Source: Acinetobacter guerrae (lineage in GTDB: Bacteria; Pseudomonadota; Gammaproteobacteria; Pseudomonadales; Moraxellaceae). From it: a stretch of DNA of 64,000 nt. Below the pieces are notes generated by a model. It was not told where the DNA came from and ran no database searches. It was given only the letters and a program-made list of their open reading frames with translations. A program made the translations under genes and the position numbers. Below are positions 38,657 through 48,556 of this stretch, piece after piece. The stretch covers positions 62,001 to 126,000 of the forward strand of contig NZ_LXGN01000056.1 of the NCBI RefSeq assembly GCF_009372255.1, in the 5' to 3' direction. Within the stretch, counting starts at the first letter, position 1, and each line of letters starts with the position of its first letter.

Positions 38657-40012
38657 TCAGGTTTCCACAATTCCAGTGAGATCAGTCAACTCATCATTGT
38701 GCATATTAATCATATGGGTTTGCACGCCCAGACATGCATAATCATCATGTTCAGGATAAAACCAGCGTGTGATTTGTTCAGAGACACTGGAATGATACTG
38801 AATTTCAAAGTGATTTAATCCATGAAACACGGCTTTATGTGAATCGGGTAATTTGAGCTGAAAACGTGGGTTTGGATGTTCCCCCAATGCGCTTTTCACA
38901 CTGACCAAATAATCACCAATGATAGACAGTGCTTTCAGGCTCTTTTTCTGATTTTGATGTTCAACCGTTCCTGCGACGAAGAAAGCATTGATATGTGATG
39001 GTAAAGGGGCGGGTTTACGATTGTCATCCATCTGACCAATTCGTGCTTCCAGATGTTCCCAGTCATCATCCCGTACACTGCCATGACGTAAGTCCAAAAT
39101 ACCGTTACTACGAATATTGACCAAGTGTCCAATCAACTTGACGAATGGAAAGCTTCCCAATCTTTCTTGAAGTGCAAAGCCAAAGCGTTCTAACACTGCA
39201 CCATGATGCGGCGAACCGATACAAACCAGATTGCCTACCATATGTGTCCACTGGTGTATATTTTGTTTGCCATAAAATAATGCACTACGCGAAACCAAGC
39301 CACCCATGCTATGTCCGATCAGGTCAATACTGGTAATGCGAGGATTACGGATAATCAAATCTTCGAGTGTATTTGCTAAACTACGGCCATTGGCTGAAAT
39401 ACGCCGACCTGTGTTGTAGTTGAGGTACAGCATAATATTATGATCACGTTGCGCCAGTAGACGCTCACCAATTCCCCCAAAATTACGATTGGTCCAGTCA
39501 GTGTGATTCATACATAATCCATGTACGAAAATTACCACACGACCTGCAATATCACCTTGTTGTAATGCCCCGTAGTGATCATATAGTACCATTGGCAGTG
39601 CCATTGGATTTTGATGTTTGAGCAGATAATCGCCCAACACCCCATTTAATGCGCCCACGAGAAAATGCAATGTTGGCGTTAAGGGTTTGTCGTGTAGGGT
39701 CGGAAATTGTTCAATAATGCGACGTAAACTAGGCGCTAGAAAATAACGACCATATTTTTGTAAGGTGCGATATGACCATTGTTGTAAACGCTCAATTCGC
39801 GGAATTTTTAAAAATCGATATGACTGTTGGTCACTCATACCAAAAGTGCTTTGTAATACTTCACGATGGATAATCTGAACAACATCGTGAACCCCCAATA
39901 AACTGGTGCTGACCAGTTGTGCCAAACCTTCAAGCACATCGGCCTGACTCGGTGGCGTACGATCCCATTTACAATAGGTTTCGTGTAATGGCGTTAAACT
40001 TGGCATTTCCAA
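38657..40012 (-). CDS. Alpha/beta-hydrolase, lipase/esterase-like
   Basis: A 451-residue hydrolase without an obvious signal peptide. VVIFVHGLCMNHTDW is the oxyanion strand and IDLIGHSMGGLVSRSA carries the nucleophile Ser in a GHSMGG elbow; a later GSPHHGAVLERFG resembles lipase lids. Residues 1-150 are not recognised. The substrate is unknown. Confidence 0.8.
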   Translation of the reverse strand: MEMPSLTPLHETYCKWDRTPPSQADVLEGLAQLVSTSLLGVHDVVQIIHREVLQSTFGMSDQQSYRFLKIPRIERLQQWSYRTLQKYGRYFLAPSLRRIIEQFPTLHDKPLTPTLHFLVGALNGVLGDYLLKHQNPMALPMVLYDHYGALQQGDIAGRVVIFVHGLCMNHTDWTNRNFGGIGERLLAQRDHNIMLYLNYNTGRRISANGRSLANTLEDLIIRNPRITSIDLIGHSMGGLVSRSALFYGKQNIHQWTHMVGNLVCIGSPHHGAVLERFGFALQERLGSFPFVKLIGHLVNIRSNGILDLRHGSVRDDDWEHLEARIGQMDDNRKPAPLPSHINAFFVAGTVEHQNQKKSLKALSIIGDYLVSVKSALGEHPNPRFQLKLPDSHKAVFHGLNHFEIQYHSSVSEQITRWFYPEHDDYACLGVQTHMINMHNDELTDLTGIVET

Positions 40013-40224
40013 ATCCTTGATTCATGCACGCACCTGATACTTTATTTTTCATTTGCTTCAGGTTATAAAACGATTATATTCATCTTAGGTGTTGCATTCA
40101 CAACACATTAAAAATACTGATGAATGACCAGTTATTTTTATTTTTTTGTCTAACAATTCAGTCACACATACAAATTAAAACATATCTGTGATGAATATCA
40201 CGTTATTGATGGTGATGCTCCCCC

Positions 40225-40812
40225 ATGAATCTGATTTATTTACATGGCTTCCAAAGTAGTCCTTTCTCAATTAAAGGGCAACAGCTCAAGCAATATTGTC
40301 AGATAAATCGTCCCGAAATACAGGTACATTTACCTGATTTAAATTTACCGCCATTGGTGGTGATGGATGTGATTCAACAGTTAGTTGAAGAACTAGATCG
40401 GGTTGTGTTGGTGGGCAGTAGCTTCGGTGGTTTTTATGCGACTCAATTTGTCGCTAAATACGCTTTACCTGCTGTATTGGTGAATCCTGCTGTGCGACCA
40501 TGGCAACTGTTTCGCGATTTATTTGGCGTAGATCAAATTCCCTACAGGGTGGGTGATCGTTGGATATTGACCGAACAACATCTGGATCAGCTTGAACAAT
40601 TGGCTGTACCTTATGCAAATGCCGCCGAGAAAATACTCGTGTTGCTACAGCAGGGCGATGAAACTTTGGATTATCGTGAAGCACAGCGTTATTATAGTCA
40701 GCCATCGCATAGCGCCTTGATTTTATCGGATGCGCATGGTAACCATGCAATGGATGATTTTGAACAAAAAATACCGTTGATTCTTGAGTTTTTAACCTAT
40801 TCGCTTAAATAA
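40225..40812 (+). CDS. YqiA-type esterase
   Basis: A 195-residue compact alpha/beta-hydrolase. MNLIYLHGFQSSPFSIKG, nucleophile elbow VGSSFGGFYAT, and a C-terminal SDAHGNHAMDDFE with the catalytic His are typical of YqiA. It lies 14 bases before parE, the same pairing as in E. coli. Confidence 0.9.
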   Translation: MNLIYLHGFQSSPFSIKGQQLKQYCQINRPEIQVHLPDLNLPPLVVMDVIQQLVEELDRVVLVGSSFGGFYATQFVAKYALPAVLVNPAVRPWQLFRDLFGVDQIPYRVGDRWILTEQHLDQLEQLAVPYANAAEKILVLLQQGDETLDYREAQRYYSQPSHSALILSDAHGNHAMDDFEQKIPLILEFLTYSLK

Positions 40813-40826
40813 GGAAATCGTACAAG

Positions 40827-42707
40827 GTGTCACAATATACGGCTCAATCACTTGAAGTTTTATCGGGTTTAGATCCTGTGCGTCGTCGTCCGGGCATGTA
40901 CACCGATACAACACGTCCAAACCATCTTGCACAGGAAGTGATTGATAACGCCGTCGATGAAGCGCTGGCTGGACATGCCAATAAAATCACGGTCACAGTG
41001 TATAAAGATGGCTCATTGTCGGTTGAAGACAATGGTCGTGGTATGCCAGTTGATATTCATCCTGAATACGGTCAAAGCGGTATTGAAATTATTCTGACCA
41101 AACTGCATGCAGGCGGTAAATTCAGCACCGATAACTACCAATTTTCAGGTGGTTTGCATGGGGTCGGGATTTCGGTCGTGAATGCTTTGTCCAGTCGGGT
41201 TGAGGTTGAAGTACAGCGTCAGGGTAATTTATATAAAATGGCCTTTGAGCAGGGCGAACCTGTTGCACCGTTAGAAGTACTTGAAGGTAAAGTCGCAAAA
41301 CGAGCAACAGGCACTACCGTACATTTTTGGCCAGAAACCAAATATTTTGATAGTCCAAAATTTGCATTAAAAGCACTTAAGCATAATTTAAAAGCCAAAG
41401 CGGTGTTAGCAGCTGGACTTAAAATCAGCTATATCGACCAAATCAATGATGAAAAAATCGAATGGCAATTTGAAAATGGTCTGGTCGATTATTTAATGGA
41501 TGAACTGGAAGATCGTGAAATCTTGCCGATGCCTGCTTTTGTAAGTAACGGTCAAGCCGAACGCGCCAGTTGTGAGTTTGCAATCTGCTGGAATGTGGAA
41601 GGTGGCGAGCAAATTCAGGAAAGTTATGTCAACCTGATTCCAACCGCGCAAGGCGGAACCCATGTCAATGGATTACGTTCAGGTGTGACAGAAGCCTTAC
41701 GTGAATTTTGTGAATTACGTAATTTATTACCCCGTAACTTAAAACTCTCGGCTGAAGATGTCTGGGATGGCGTGAACTACATACTTTCGCTGAAGTTTCA
41801 GGAACCCCAATTTTCAGGTCAAACCAAAGAACGTTTGTCCAGTCGTGAAGCTTCGGCTGTCGTGCTGAATATAGCCAAAGATGCATTTGCTTTGTGGCTG
41901 AATCAAAATTCAGAAATTGCCATGCAACTGGCAGAAATGGCGATTTCCAAAGCAGGACGACGTTTAAAGGCAGCCAAAAAAGTCGAACGTAAAAAAATTG
42001 TGTCGGGGCCAGCCTTGCCTGGAAAACTGGCAGATTGTGTTGGACAAACTCGTGAAGAATCTGAATTATTTATTGTCGAGGGCGATTCTGCGGGTGGAAG
42101 TGCCAAACAGGCACGCGACAAGAACTTTCAGGCAATCATGCCGATTCGCGGTAAAATTTTAAATACTTGGGAAGTTTCCTCTGATGAAGTTTTGGCTTCG
42201 CAAGAGGTACATGATATTGCCATCGCGATTGGCGTCGATCCGGGAAGTGATGATTTATCAGAACTTCGTTATGGAAAAATCTGTATTCTGGCCGATGCGG
42301 ATTCGGATGGTCTGCATATTGCGACCTTGCTATGCGCCTTGTTTGTTAAACATTTCCCTGCATTGGTCGAAGAAGGACATTTGTTTGTGGCAATGCCGCC
42401 GCTATTTCGTATTGATGCGGGCAAAGATGTATTTTACGCCCTAGATGAAGCTGAATTAGAGGCGATTCTGTCTAAAGTCAAAACCAAAAATCCGCAAATT
42501 ACCCGATTTAAAGGTTTGGGAGAAATGAACGCAGGTCAATTGCGTGAAACAACAATGGATCCAAATACCCGTCGTTTGGTGCAACTTGATTTGGATGATG
42601 CACATCTCACCGCAGGTTTACTAGATAAACTACTTGCCAAAAAACGTTCTGGCGATCGTAAACATTGGCTTGAGCAAAAGGGTAATTTGGCAGATATCCC
42701 AGTTTAA
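40827..42707 (+). CDS. parE: DNA topoisomerase IV subunit B
   Basis: A 626-residue ATPase subunit of topoisomerase IV, which unlinks daughter chromosomes. The GHKL domain has EVIDNAVDEALAG and GGLHGVGISVVNAL. The TOPRIM domain has VEGDSAGGSAKQ and ILADADSDGLHI. GTG is the start codon at 40827, preceded by AAGG. The length matches ParE rather than the longer GyrB. Confidence 0.96.
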   Translation: MSQYTAQSLEVLSGLDPVRRRPGMYTDTTRPNHLAQEVIDNAVDEALAGHANKITVTVYKDGSLSVEDNGRGMPVDIHPEYGQSGIEIILTKLHAGGKFSTDNYQFSGGLHGVGISVVNALSSRVEVEVQRQGNLYKMAFEQGEPVAPLEVLEGKVAKRATGTTVHFWPETKYFDSPKFALKALKHNLKAKAVLAAGLKISYIDQINDEKIEWQFENGLVDYLMDELEDREILPMPAFVSNGQAERASCEFAICWNVEGGEQIQESYVNLIPTAQGGTHVNGLRSGVTEALREFCELRNLLPRNLKLSAEDVWDGVNYILSLKFQEPQFSGQTKERLSSREASAVVLNIAKDAFALWLNQNSEIAMQLAEMAISKAGRRLKAAKKVERKKIVSGPALPGKLADCVGQTREESELFIVEGDSAGGSAKQARDKNFQAIMPIRGKILNTWEVSSDEVLASQEVHDIAIAIGVDPGSDDLSELRYGKICILADADSDGLHIATLLCALFVKHFPALVEEGHLFVAMPPLFRIDAGKDVFYALDEAELEAILSKVKTKNPQITRFKGLGEMNAGQLRETTMDPNTRRLVQLDLDDAHLTAGLLDKLLAKKRSGDRKHWLEQKGNLADIPV

Positions 42708-42717
42708 GCTTCAGTAA

Positions 42718-42743
42718 GACCTGTATTTAAATTTATACAGGTC
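42718..42743. terminator. Bidirectional hairpin terminator after parE
   Basis: GACCTGTAT (42718-42726) pairs with ATACAGGTC (42735-42743) between convergent genes; the flanking T run is short. Confidence 0.65.
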
Positions 42744-42757
42744 ATATTTAATTCAGA

Positions 42758-43315
42758 TTAATGCAATTGCGGGATAAGTTTCAGAACTTTTTCGACTTTG
42801 AGCTTGTCAATCTGTGCAAGTGTTTGAAAACGGTTATGGATTTTTCTTAACTCATCTTTTAAGCATTGAAGTGCTTGTTTAAAAGATGAAACAGGCACTT
42901 CAAAGCCAGTATGATCTTGACTGGCATCTGGCTTAAATTTGATGAAATCTCCTTCATATTCACATAATACTTGAGGATGCCCGATCCAGAACTGTTTTAG
43001 ATTGCCCTGAGCCAGTTGTTCCCATGCATGAATATCATTTAAATCTGAACAGCAGCGCGGTAAAAGGATAGGTTGTTGCTCGGCATCTAGCAGGACATAG
43101 CCCCCATTTAAAGAGGTATTCTTAAAGACGGTATCTTTAAGAATTTTACTGAGATTGGCATCAGAAATATCTTGAATGGCATAGAAACAACAATCGGGTG
43201 TTAAGGACATAAATGGATCTTTAAAGCCGTAGATCTGATAGGTTTGCTGACGGACATCCAAATCCAGCACAGGAATAAAGCGTATATCCATATCGTTATT
43301 CTCATCTTGAGTCAT
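42758..43315 (-). CDS. Conserved hypothetical protein
   Basis: A 185-residue soluble protein I do not recognise. It has a Cys-rich N-terminal half (LTPDCCFYAI, LLPRCCSD), no signal peptide, and a Lys-rich helical C-terminus (LKVEKVLKLIPQLH). An internal ATG at residue 9 (MDIRFIPVLD) is an alternative start. It is convergent with parE and seems to stand alone. Confidence 0.6.
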   Translation of the reverse strand: MTQDENNDMDIRFIPVLDLDVRQQTYQIYGFKDPFMSLTPDCCFYAIQDISDANLSKILKDTVFKNTSLNGGYVLLDAEQQPILLPRCCSDLNDIHAWEQLAQGNLKQFWIGHPQVLCEYEGDFIKFKPDASQDHTGFEVPVSSFKQALQCLKDELRKIHNRFQTLAQIDKLKVEKVLKLIPQLH

Positions 43316-43501
43316 TGTTATAAATACAGCAGCTCAATATTTTGATTGTGTAGGCTACTGAAAAAATTATGCAACAAACATGGCTGACTGTCGCTCAGTT
43401 TCAGACGAATATCTATAACAAGATCTCATTTTAAGCGAGCCAACCAATGTCACTTGCGTGATTTAAGTCACCAAGATTTGAACTTACGATCTGAATATGA
43501 A

Positions 43502-44239
43502 TTAGTTTTCGACTTGATAATAAGTTCCACCTGCATAAACATTATGTCCAAAACCACAGCCAGAAGTATTGTCATTTTGCTTAACAATCATTTTTCGACC
43601 ATATTGATCCTGACCGAATTTGAGGTCAATCTTACAATCTTCATAACGAAACTGAGCCTGGTTCGCCGAAACAGGCATACTGGTTTCAAAAGACCCCATA
43701 TTCGGTCCATAAATTAGACCACGTAAACCAAAATAATAACCATCGAATGCTATTTTATAAGTTTTGGCGGTTTTTGAAACGGTGATGGTACTCCACTGGC
43801 CAAAGCCTGCCGATGTGACATATTCTCCTTCAATTTTATTGGTTACTTTCGGCAAGGTGAGTTGTTTTAAATTGTATTGACTGACTTTGGAGTCTGGTGT
43901 CAACAAAAACCATGCTCTGGCCCATAAGGGTTTACCTAGTTTGGCATAACTTAAACCGACATTATTATTGGCAAGCTCAACATCGCGCTCATTAAACGTG
44001 GTTTTACTATCTTCTGCATTTAACTGGCAAAAGGCTGTCCATGCTGCCTGATGCTCAAAATATTGAACTGCTTTGGCGTATTGTTTTTGATCATAATATT
44101 TTTTGCCTAGTAGAGCGTCGCTTTTTACTTTGGCGCACCCTTGTTGCAATTCTTGTTCAAAACTGAGTTCGGCAAAGGCAAGCGGTGAAGTAAGAGAGAT
44201 GCTACCCAAGAGCATCAAAACTGAATATTTTATTTTCAT
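43502..44239 (-). CDS. Secreted protein with TPR-like segment
   Basis: A 245-residue protein with signal peptide ending PLAFA (about residue 23). GKKYYDQKQYAKAVQYFEHQA and NNNVGLSYAKLGKPLWARAWF look like tetratricopeptide helices. The C-terminal part (about 130-245) is beta-rich with GLRGLIYGPNMGSFETSM and two cysteines. The family is not recognised and the function unknown. Confidence 0.65.
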   Translation of the reverse strand: MKIKYSVLMLLGSISLTSPLAFAELSFEQELQQGCAKVKSDALLGKKYYDQKQYAKAVQYFEHQAAWTAFCQLNAEDSKTTFNERDVELANNNVGLSYAKLGKPLWARAWFLLTPDSKVSQYNLKQLTLPKVTNKIEGEYVTSAGFGQWSTITVSKTAKTYKIAFDGYYFGLRGLIYGPNMGSFETSMPVSANQAQFRYEDCKIDLKFGQDQYGRKMIVKQNDNTSGCGFGHNVYAGGTYYQVEN

Positions 44240-44295
44240 TGTCGATCAAATGTCGTTTAAATTTTTATTTTAAAAGTCATCTCATATAAAGAAAA

Positions 44296-44327
44296 CAACT
44301 GCTCTGTAAACAAGTACACAGCAGTTG
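44296..44327 (-). terminator. Terminator of the alc-allA operon
   Basis: CAACTGCT (44296-44303) pairs with AGCAGTTG (44320-44327); on the minus strand the stem is followed by TTTTCTTT. Confidence 0.75.
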
Positions 44328-44349
44328 AACGATATTTTATAACGCTCGA

Positions 44350-44853
44350 TTAAGCTTCGATCATGATGGGATAAGGGAAGGTATAAACATCACAATTGGG
44401 TCCTGTACCAATACGATCCACCACAGCAAAATCGCTTGGAGATTCAAGCGTCAGCAAGGGATGATGCCACGTACCTGCTCGATAATTGACACCTTGAGTA
44501 CCATCGCTGATAAAAGCATGAATCTGTTCAAGGTCAGGCTGCTCTGCATTTAGGCTCGGCGCAACCACAATTAGAAACTCTTGACCCTGCATTGGAATAA
44601 ATGCCTGAGAACCACGAGGATGACGCTCTAACATATGAATCGATAATGGCAGTGTGGTCGTTTTAATATTCCTGAAAATACTAATTCCTGTTTTGGCTTC
44701 ACCTTGAATTTCAGTTTCGACCAAACCATGATAACGTTCCGTATGTGCATCATTGATATGAAAAAAATCATGCCCTGTACAGCCAATTACTTCGCCGAAA
44801 GGGGCGAAGTTTTCATTGGTCAGTAGTTGGTTTTTAATGACAGTTTTTGACAT
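44350..44853 (-). CDS. allA: Ureidoglycolate lyase
   Basis: A 167-residue enzyme splitting ureidoglycolate to glyoxylate and urea. LLTNENFAPFGEVIG, LERHPRGSQAFIPM and NYRAGTWHHPLLTL are family motifs. It follows alc by 12 bases, so the two act in sequence: allantoate to ureidoglycolate to glyoxylate. Confidence 0.92.
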   Translation of the reverse strand: MSKTVIKNQLLTNENFAPFGEVIGCTGHDFFHINDAHTERYHGLVETEIQGEAKTGISIFRNIKTTTLPLSIHMLERHPRGSQAFIPMQGQEFLIVVAPSLNAEQPDLEQIHAFISDGTQGVNYRAGTWHHPLLTLESPSDFAVVDRIGTGPNCDVYTFPYPIMIEA

Positions 44854-44865
44854 ATTGTTCTCGGC

Positions 44866-45870
44866 TTAAGCCTGTTTTCCCCAAATTCGAATGCGACTAA
44901 TACCACCATCTGGAATCATATTGACACGAATATGTGAAATTTTTTCATGTGCCAAAATTTCATTGATATAGTCATGGATATGATCCATTTGCATATCTTG
45001 TGCCTCAAGCAGAAATGGCCAGAACATACTTTGTGGAATCAGTTGTGGGTAGGTTGCATCTTCAATATACACGGCCTGAATCGAGACTTGCGCAGGGTAG
45101 TTGCCCTTAAAATGGGCAGTATCAATTTCAATTTTATCAATTTTACCTGCCTGACCGAGCGCTAAAATACACCAGTCAAACCCTGGTGCACGACGACGTT
45201 TGGTTTCCCATCCATCGCCCATATTAATACCACGCCCTGGATTGATCAAATTACGTGGGTGACCAAAATGCGCATCGCTGTAAGCAATGACCCGTCCACC
45301 ATTTTGTAAGGCCAATAAATCAAGGGTTTCAGTGCTGTTGGTTGCTTGAATTTGCACTTCTCCATAGACACGTAAACGAGCTACACCACCATCAGGGAAA
45401 ATATTAATACGGATATGGGTAAAGACCGTTTGATTCTCAATGTCAAAAATATGGTGCTGGCTTGGCCCCAAAATGCTGTTGGCTAAAATGGGCTGCCATG
45501 GTGCATTTTGTGTGTCATCATTTGGTGCATAGCAGCCTTCTAATGAAGCAGAAGCAGGGTAGTTACCTGTAAAAAACGTGGTATCAACATCCACCGCCTT
45601 GATTTTGCCTGCAACGCCCAGTTTCACGATACACCAGTCATAACCAGAATGGCGCTTACGACGTGTTTCCCATCCATCCATCCATTTGCCGTGATCATCA
45701 AATTTATCTTCGACAAAAATTGGGGCTTCAAATTGCAACATGCGTTTTGCTTCTGCAAAAAATTCATCTGAACATTCAACAATTTGTGCACCAATACGGC
45801 TGTCTGCTAAATTGGTTAAAGTCTGTAGTTGCGTAGGAAGTTCAAATGTTGGAGCGAGAAGCGTAGCCAT
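44866..45870 (-). CDS. alc: Allantoicase
   Basis: A 334-residue enzyme hydrolysing allantoate to ureidoglycolate and urea. It has two repeated domains, each with a GDGWETKRRR/DGWETRRKR stretch followed by (G)(F/Y)DWCI(V/L)LG.AGKI and an HIRVNMIPDGGI-type strand, as is typical for the family. A 14-base palindrome lies 38 bases upstream. Confidence 0.93.
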   Translation of the reverse strand: MATLLAPTFELPTQLQTLTNLADSRIGAQIVECSDEFFAEAKRMLQFEAPIFVEDKFDDHGKWMDGWETRRKRHSGYDWCIVKLGVAGKIKAVDVDTTFFTGNYPASASLEGCYAPNDDTQNAPWQPILANSILGPSQHHIFDIENQTVFTHIRINIFPDGGVARLRVYGEVQIQATNSTETLDLLALQNGGRVIAYSDAHFGHPRNLINPGRGINMGDGWETKRRRAPGFDWCILALGQAGKIDKIEIDTAHFKGNYPAQVSIQAVYIEDATYPQLIPQSMFWPFLLEAQDMQMDHIHDYINEILAHEKISHIRVNMIPDGGISRIRIWGKQA

Positions 45871-45907
45871 AAGTGATATACCGTGATTTGCAGTGAGATG
45901 ATAAAAG

Positions 45908-45921
45908 TTTACTTGAGTAAA
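45908..45921. promoter_or_regulatory. Candidate operator between alc and hpxO
   Basis: TTTACT (45908-45913) and AGTAAA (45916-45921) flank a central TG, a perfect 14-base inverted repeat in the divergent control region. No local regulator gene is visible. Confidence 0.4.
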
Positions 45922-46081
45922 GGTGCATTTTTAACTCAGAATGAAAGAAAAGGGCATCATCATTGCACTTTGCTATGCAGGGTATATGCCAATTCTAATA
46001 ATAGGTTGCATTTCCTTACGCATGGCATGGTTTTCGCTATAACAGGGATAATGTTGTAGGGTTCATAAGGGGGATTACACA

Positions 46082-47239
46082 ATGAATATTGTTATTATCG
46101 GTGCAGGTATGGGCGGTTTGACCACAGGGATCGCATTAAAAAAATTTGGGCATCAGGTCACGATTTATGAACAAGCCGAACAAATTCTTCCTGTCGGTGC
46201 TGCAATTTCATTGTGGTCAAATGGGGTAAAATGCCTCAACTATCTGGGATTGGGTGAACAAGTTGCCAAGCTCGGGGGCGTTATGGATCAACTGGCTTAT
46301 GTTGATGGGTTGACTGGCGAAGTCATGACCCAGTTTAATTTACAACCGTTGATTGATGAAGTTGGGCAGCGTCCTTATCCTGTTTCTCGTGCTGAATTAC
46401 AAAATATGCTCATGGATGAATTTGGGCGTGAAGATATTCATTTGGGAAAACGCATGGTGGCTCTTGAAGATCAAGGTCAACATGTGTCAATCCAATTTGC
46501 TGATGGTTCAAGTACCCATGCAGATTTATTGGTGGGGGCAGATGGTACACATTCGATTACCCGTGCTTATGTGCTGGGTGATCAGGTAGAACGCCGTTAT
46601 GCAGGTTATGTCAACTGGAATGGCTTGGTTGAAATTTCTGAAGAACTTGCACCTGCGGATCAATGGACGACCTTTGTGGGTGAGGGTAAACGTGCATCCT
46701 TAATGCCTGTGGCAAATAATCGTTTTTATTTCTTTTTAGACGTGCCATTGGAAGCAGGTCTGGAAAATAATAAAGCCAAGTATCAGGAAACTTTGAAAGG
46801 CTATTTTACAGGATGGTGTGCGCCTGTTCAGCAGTTGATTGACCGTTTGGATCCGCAAAAAACCAACCGTGTTGAAATTTGTGATATCGAGCCATTTACT
46901 CAGTATCATAAAGGTCGCGTTGTGATTGTCGGTGATGCAGCGCACAGCACAACCCCAGATATTGGTCAGGGTGGTTGTCAGGCCATGGAAGACGCGATTT
47001 ATCTAGCGCGTTCGCTTCAGATCAATACATTGGGAGTTCAAGATTCATTACGCCGTTATCAGGACAAGCGTAATGAACGAGCCAATGAACTGGTTCTACG
47101 TGCACGTAAGCGTTGTGATGTGACCCATATGAAAGATGAACAGGTTACGTTATCTTGGTATGAGGAACTACGTCGTGAACAAGGCGAGCATATCATGCGT
47201 GGTATTATCAATAATATTGTAGGTAATCCACTGGATTAA
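46082..47239 (+). CDS. hpxO: FAD-dependent urate hydroxylase
   Basis: A 385-residue flavoprotein monooxygenase oxidising urate to 5-hydroxyisourate with NADH and O2. The N-terminal dinucleotide motif is [20 protein letters not shown], a mid motif is [13 protein letters not shown], and [27 protein letters not shown] is the second FAD motif. Context with uraH, uraD, puuE, alc and allA supports HpxO rather than a generic salicylate-type hydroxylase. Confidence 0.92.
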   Translation: MNIVIIGAGMGGLTTGIALKKFGHQVTIYEQAEQILPVGAAISLWSNGVKCLNYLGLGEQVAKLGGVMDQLAYVDGLTGEVMTQFNLQPLIDEVGQRPYPVSRAELQNMLMDEFGREDIHLGKRMVALEDQGQHVSIQFADGSSTHADLLVGADGTHSITRAYVLGDQVERRYAGYVNWNGLVEISEELAPADQWTTFVGEGKRASLMPVANNRFYFFLDVPLEAGLENNKAKYQETLKGYFTGWCAPVQQLIDRLDPQKTNRVEICDIEPFTQYHKGRVVIVGDAAHSTTPDIGQGGCQAMEDAIYLARSLQINTLGVQDSLRRYQDKRNERANELVLRARKRCDVTHMKDEQVTLSWYEELRREQGEHIMRGIINNIVGNPLD

Positions 47240-47284
47240 AATTCTATTCTGAGAAAATTGTTCCAAAAGTAAGTTTTAGCATTG

Positions 47285-47310
47285 AAGACAGCCTTGAGCT
47301 GTCTTTTTTA
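47285..47310 (+). terminator. hpxO terminator
   Basis: AAGACAGC (47285-47292) pairs with GCTGTCTT (47298-47305), followed by T residues. Confidence 0.88.
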
Positions 47311-47403
47311 CATTTGGTAATTATCGTATGACAAATCGTTAAGCATTTGCCGTTTTAGCCGCGTTAAGCTAAATACAAATAACGATGATATGAGTACATA
47401 ATA

Positions 47404-47937
47404 ATGAATGCGATTTTGCTTGCAATAGAGCCTAATGATCTGGAAATTTTAATGATCGAGGCTCAGACACTCGACGAAATTTACCATGCACCTTCAATTC
47501 GCGCCAAATTAAACTTGGGTGAAACATGGCAGGCGCTCCAAGTATTGCTATTAAAAAAAGATGAAAGTACCGCTCAAGACCAAGCACTGCATTACGTTAT
47601 ACAAGCAGAGTACGCATTTTCTCATTCTGCTTTACGCATTGCCAATGTGCGCTATAACCCTGTTATTGAAGTAGATGAAATTGCAAAAGCACTTGAACAG
47701 ATTTCAATTGATGAATTTAAACATCGTTATGACCCTGATCTGCTCAATCAACATAAACTGTTTCCATTTCAATGGGGCAATGATGTCGATAAAGAACAGC
47801 GTGAATTGCTGATGCTTTTTGCCCAACTTAAAAACTTTTACGAATTGGCTCAACAGCATAACCATGCAGTGATTACGCTACAAAGCAAACAAATTATGTC
47901 AGATGTATATTATATGACTCAGGCTTCATCTAACTGA
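47404..47937 (+). CDS. YfbM/DUF1877-like protein
   Basis: A 177-residue soluble protein. VRYNPVIEVDEIAKALEQISIDEFKHRYDPDLL (in pieces) and LFPFQWGND followed by LLMLFAQLKNFYELAQQHNHAVITL match the pattern I recall for DUF1877 (YfbM). Function unknown. Its last 19 bases overlap the convergent acetyltransferase gene. Confidence 0.72.
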   Translation: MNAILLAIEPNDLEILMIEAQTLDEIYHAPSIRAKLNLGETWQALQVLLLKKDESTAQDQALHYVIQAEYAFSHSALRIANVRYNPVIEVDEIAKALEQISIDEFKHRYDPDLLNQHKLFPFQWGNDVDKEQRELLMLFAQLKNFYELAQQHNHAVITLQSKQIMSDVYYMTQASSN

Positions 47938-48428
47938 CGTTGCATAAACACCAGATCGCGCCATTGTCCAAATTTTTGTCCTACTTGCGGCAGATAACCT
48001 GTTTGTATAAAGCCCAAACGTTCATGTAGGACAATAGATGCTTTGTTTTCACTGTCAATTGCACCCAACATGATATGAAAACCTTGCGCGATGGCAAGCT
48101 CAATGATTTGATTCATTAAGGTTTTGCCCAACCCACGGCGTTTATATTCAGAAGAAATAAAGACTGAATGTTCAACGGTATATTTATAGCCACTGATACT
48201 GCGAAACGCTGCATAATACGCATAGCCAGCCACGCGCTGAAGCATAGGATCGTATGCAATCCACATGGGATATTGATCTTGTTGTAATTGTTCAAACCAC
48301 TGTGTATAGGTTTCAAGAGATTTTGCCTGATCGTTCCAGTTGGCTGTACCTGTTAGAATTTCATGATTATAAATCGCAAGGATCTGTTCTAAATCGTGTT
48401 GGGTTGCGGGGCGCAACTGAAAATCCAT
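47919..48428 (-). CDS. GNAT-family N-acetyltransferase
   Basis: A 169-residue acetyltransferase of the phosphinothricin acetyltransferase-like type. The acetyl-CoA loop is RRGLGKTLMNQIIELA and HERLGFIQTGYLPQVGQKFGQWRDLVFMQR (in pieces) is the typical C-terminus. The substrate is not predictable; methionine sulfoximine or other small amines are possible. Confidence 0.9.
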   Translation of the reverse strand: MDFQLRPATQHDLEQILAIYNHEILTGTANWNDQAKSLETYTQWFEQLQQDQYPMWIAYDPMLQRVAGYAYYAAFRSISGYKYTVEHSVFISSEYKRRGLGKTLMNQIIELAIAQGFHIMLGAIDSENKASIVLHERLGFIQTGYLPQVGQKFGQWRDLVFMQRQLDEA

Positions 48429-48504
48429 ATCTATCTAACCTGCTGCAATATCATGAAAAATTATACGCCGAAATGAATAGATAGGGCATAGATAAGGCAT
48501 GAAA

Positions 48505-48528
48505 AAAGCAAGCCCGAAGACTTGCTTT
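48505..48528 (-). terminator. Terminator of the Tsx-like channel gene
   Basis: AAAGCAAG (48505-48512) pairs with CTTGCTTT (48521-48528). The minus-strand reading ends in TTTTTTC. Confidence 0.85.
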
Positions 48529-48556
48529 AAGATCACTGAATGCAACATGATCAATT

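Noticed and set aside
43440..43500. tRNA-like 3' segment on the minus strand
   Set aside because: AAG-TTCAAAT-CTT resembles a T arm, but no acceptor, anticodon or D arm follows in either direction. It is at most a decayed fragment.
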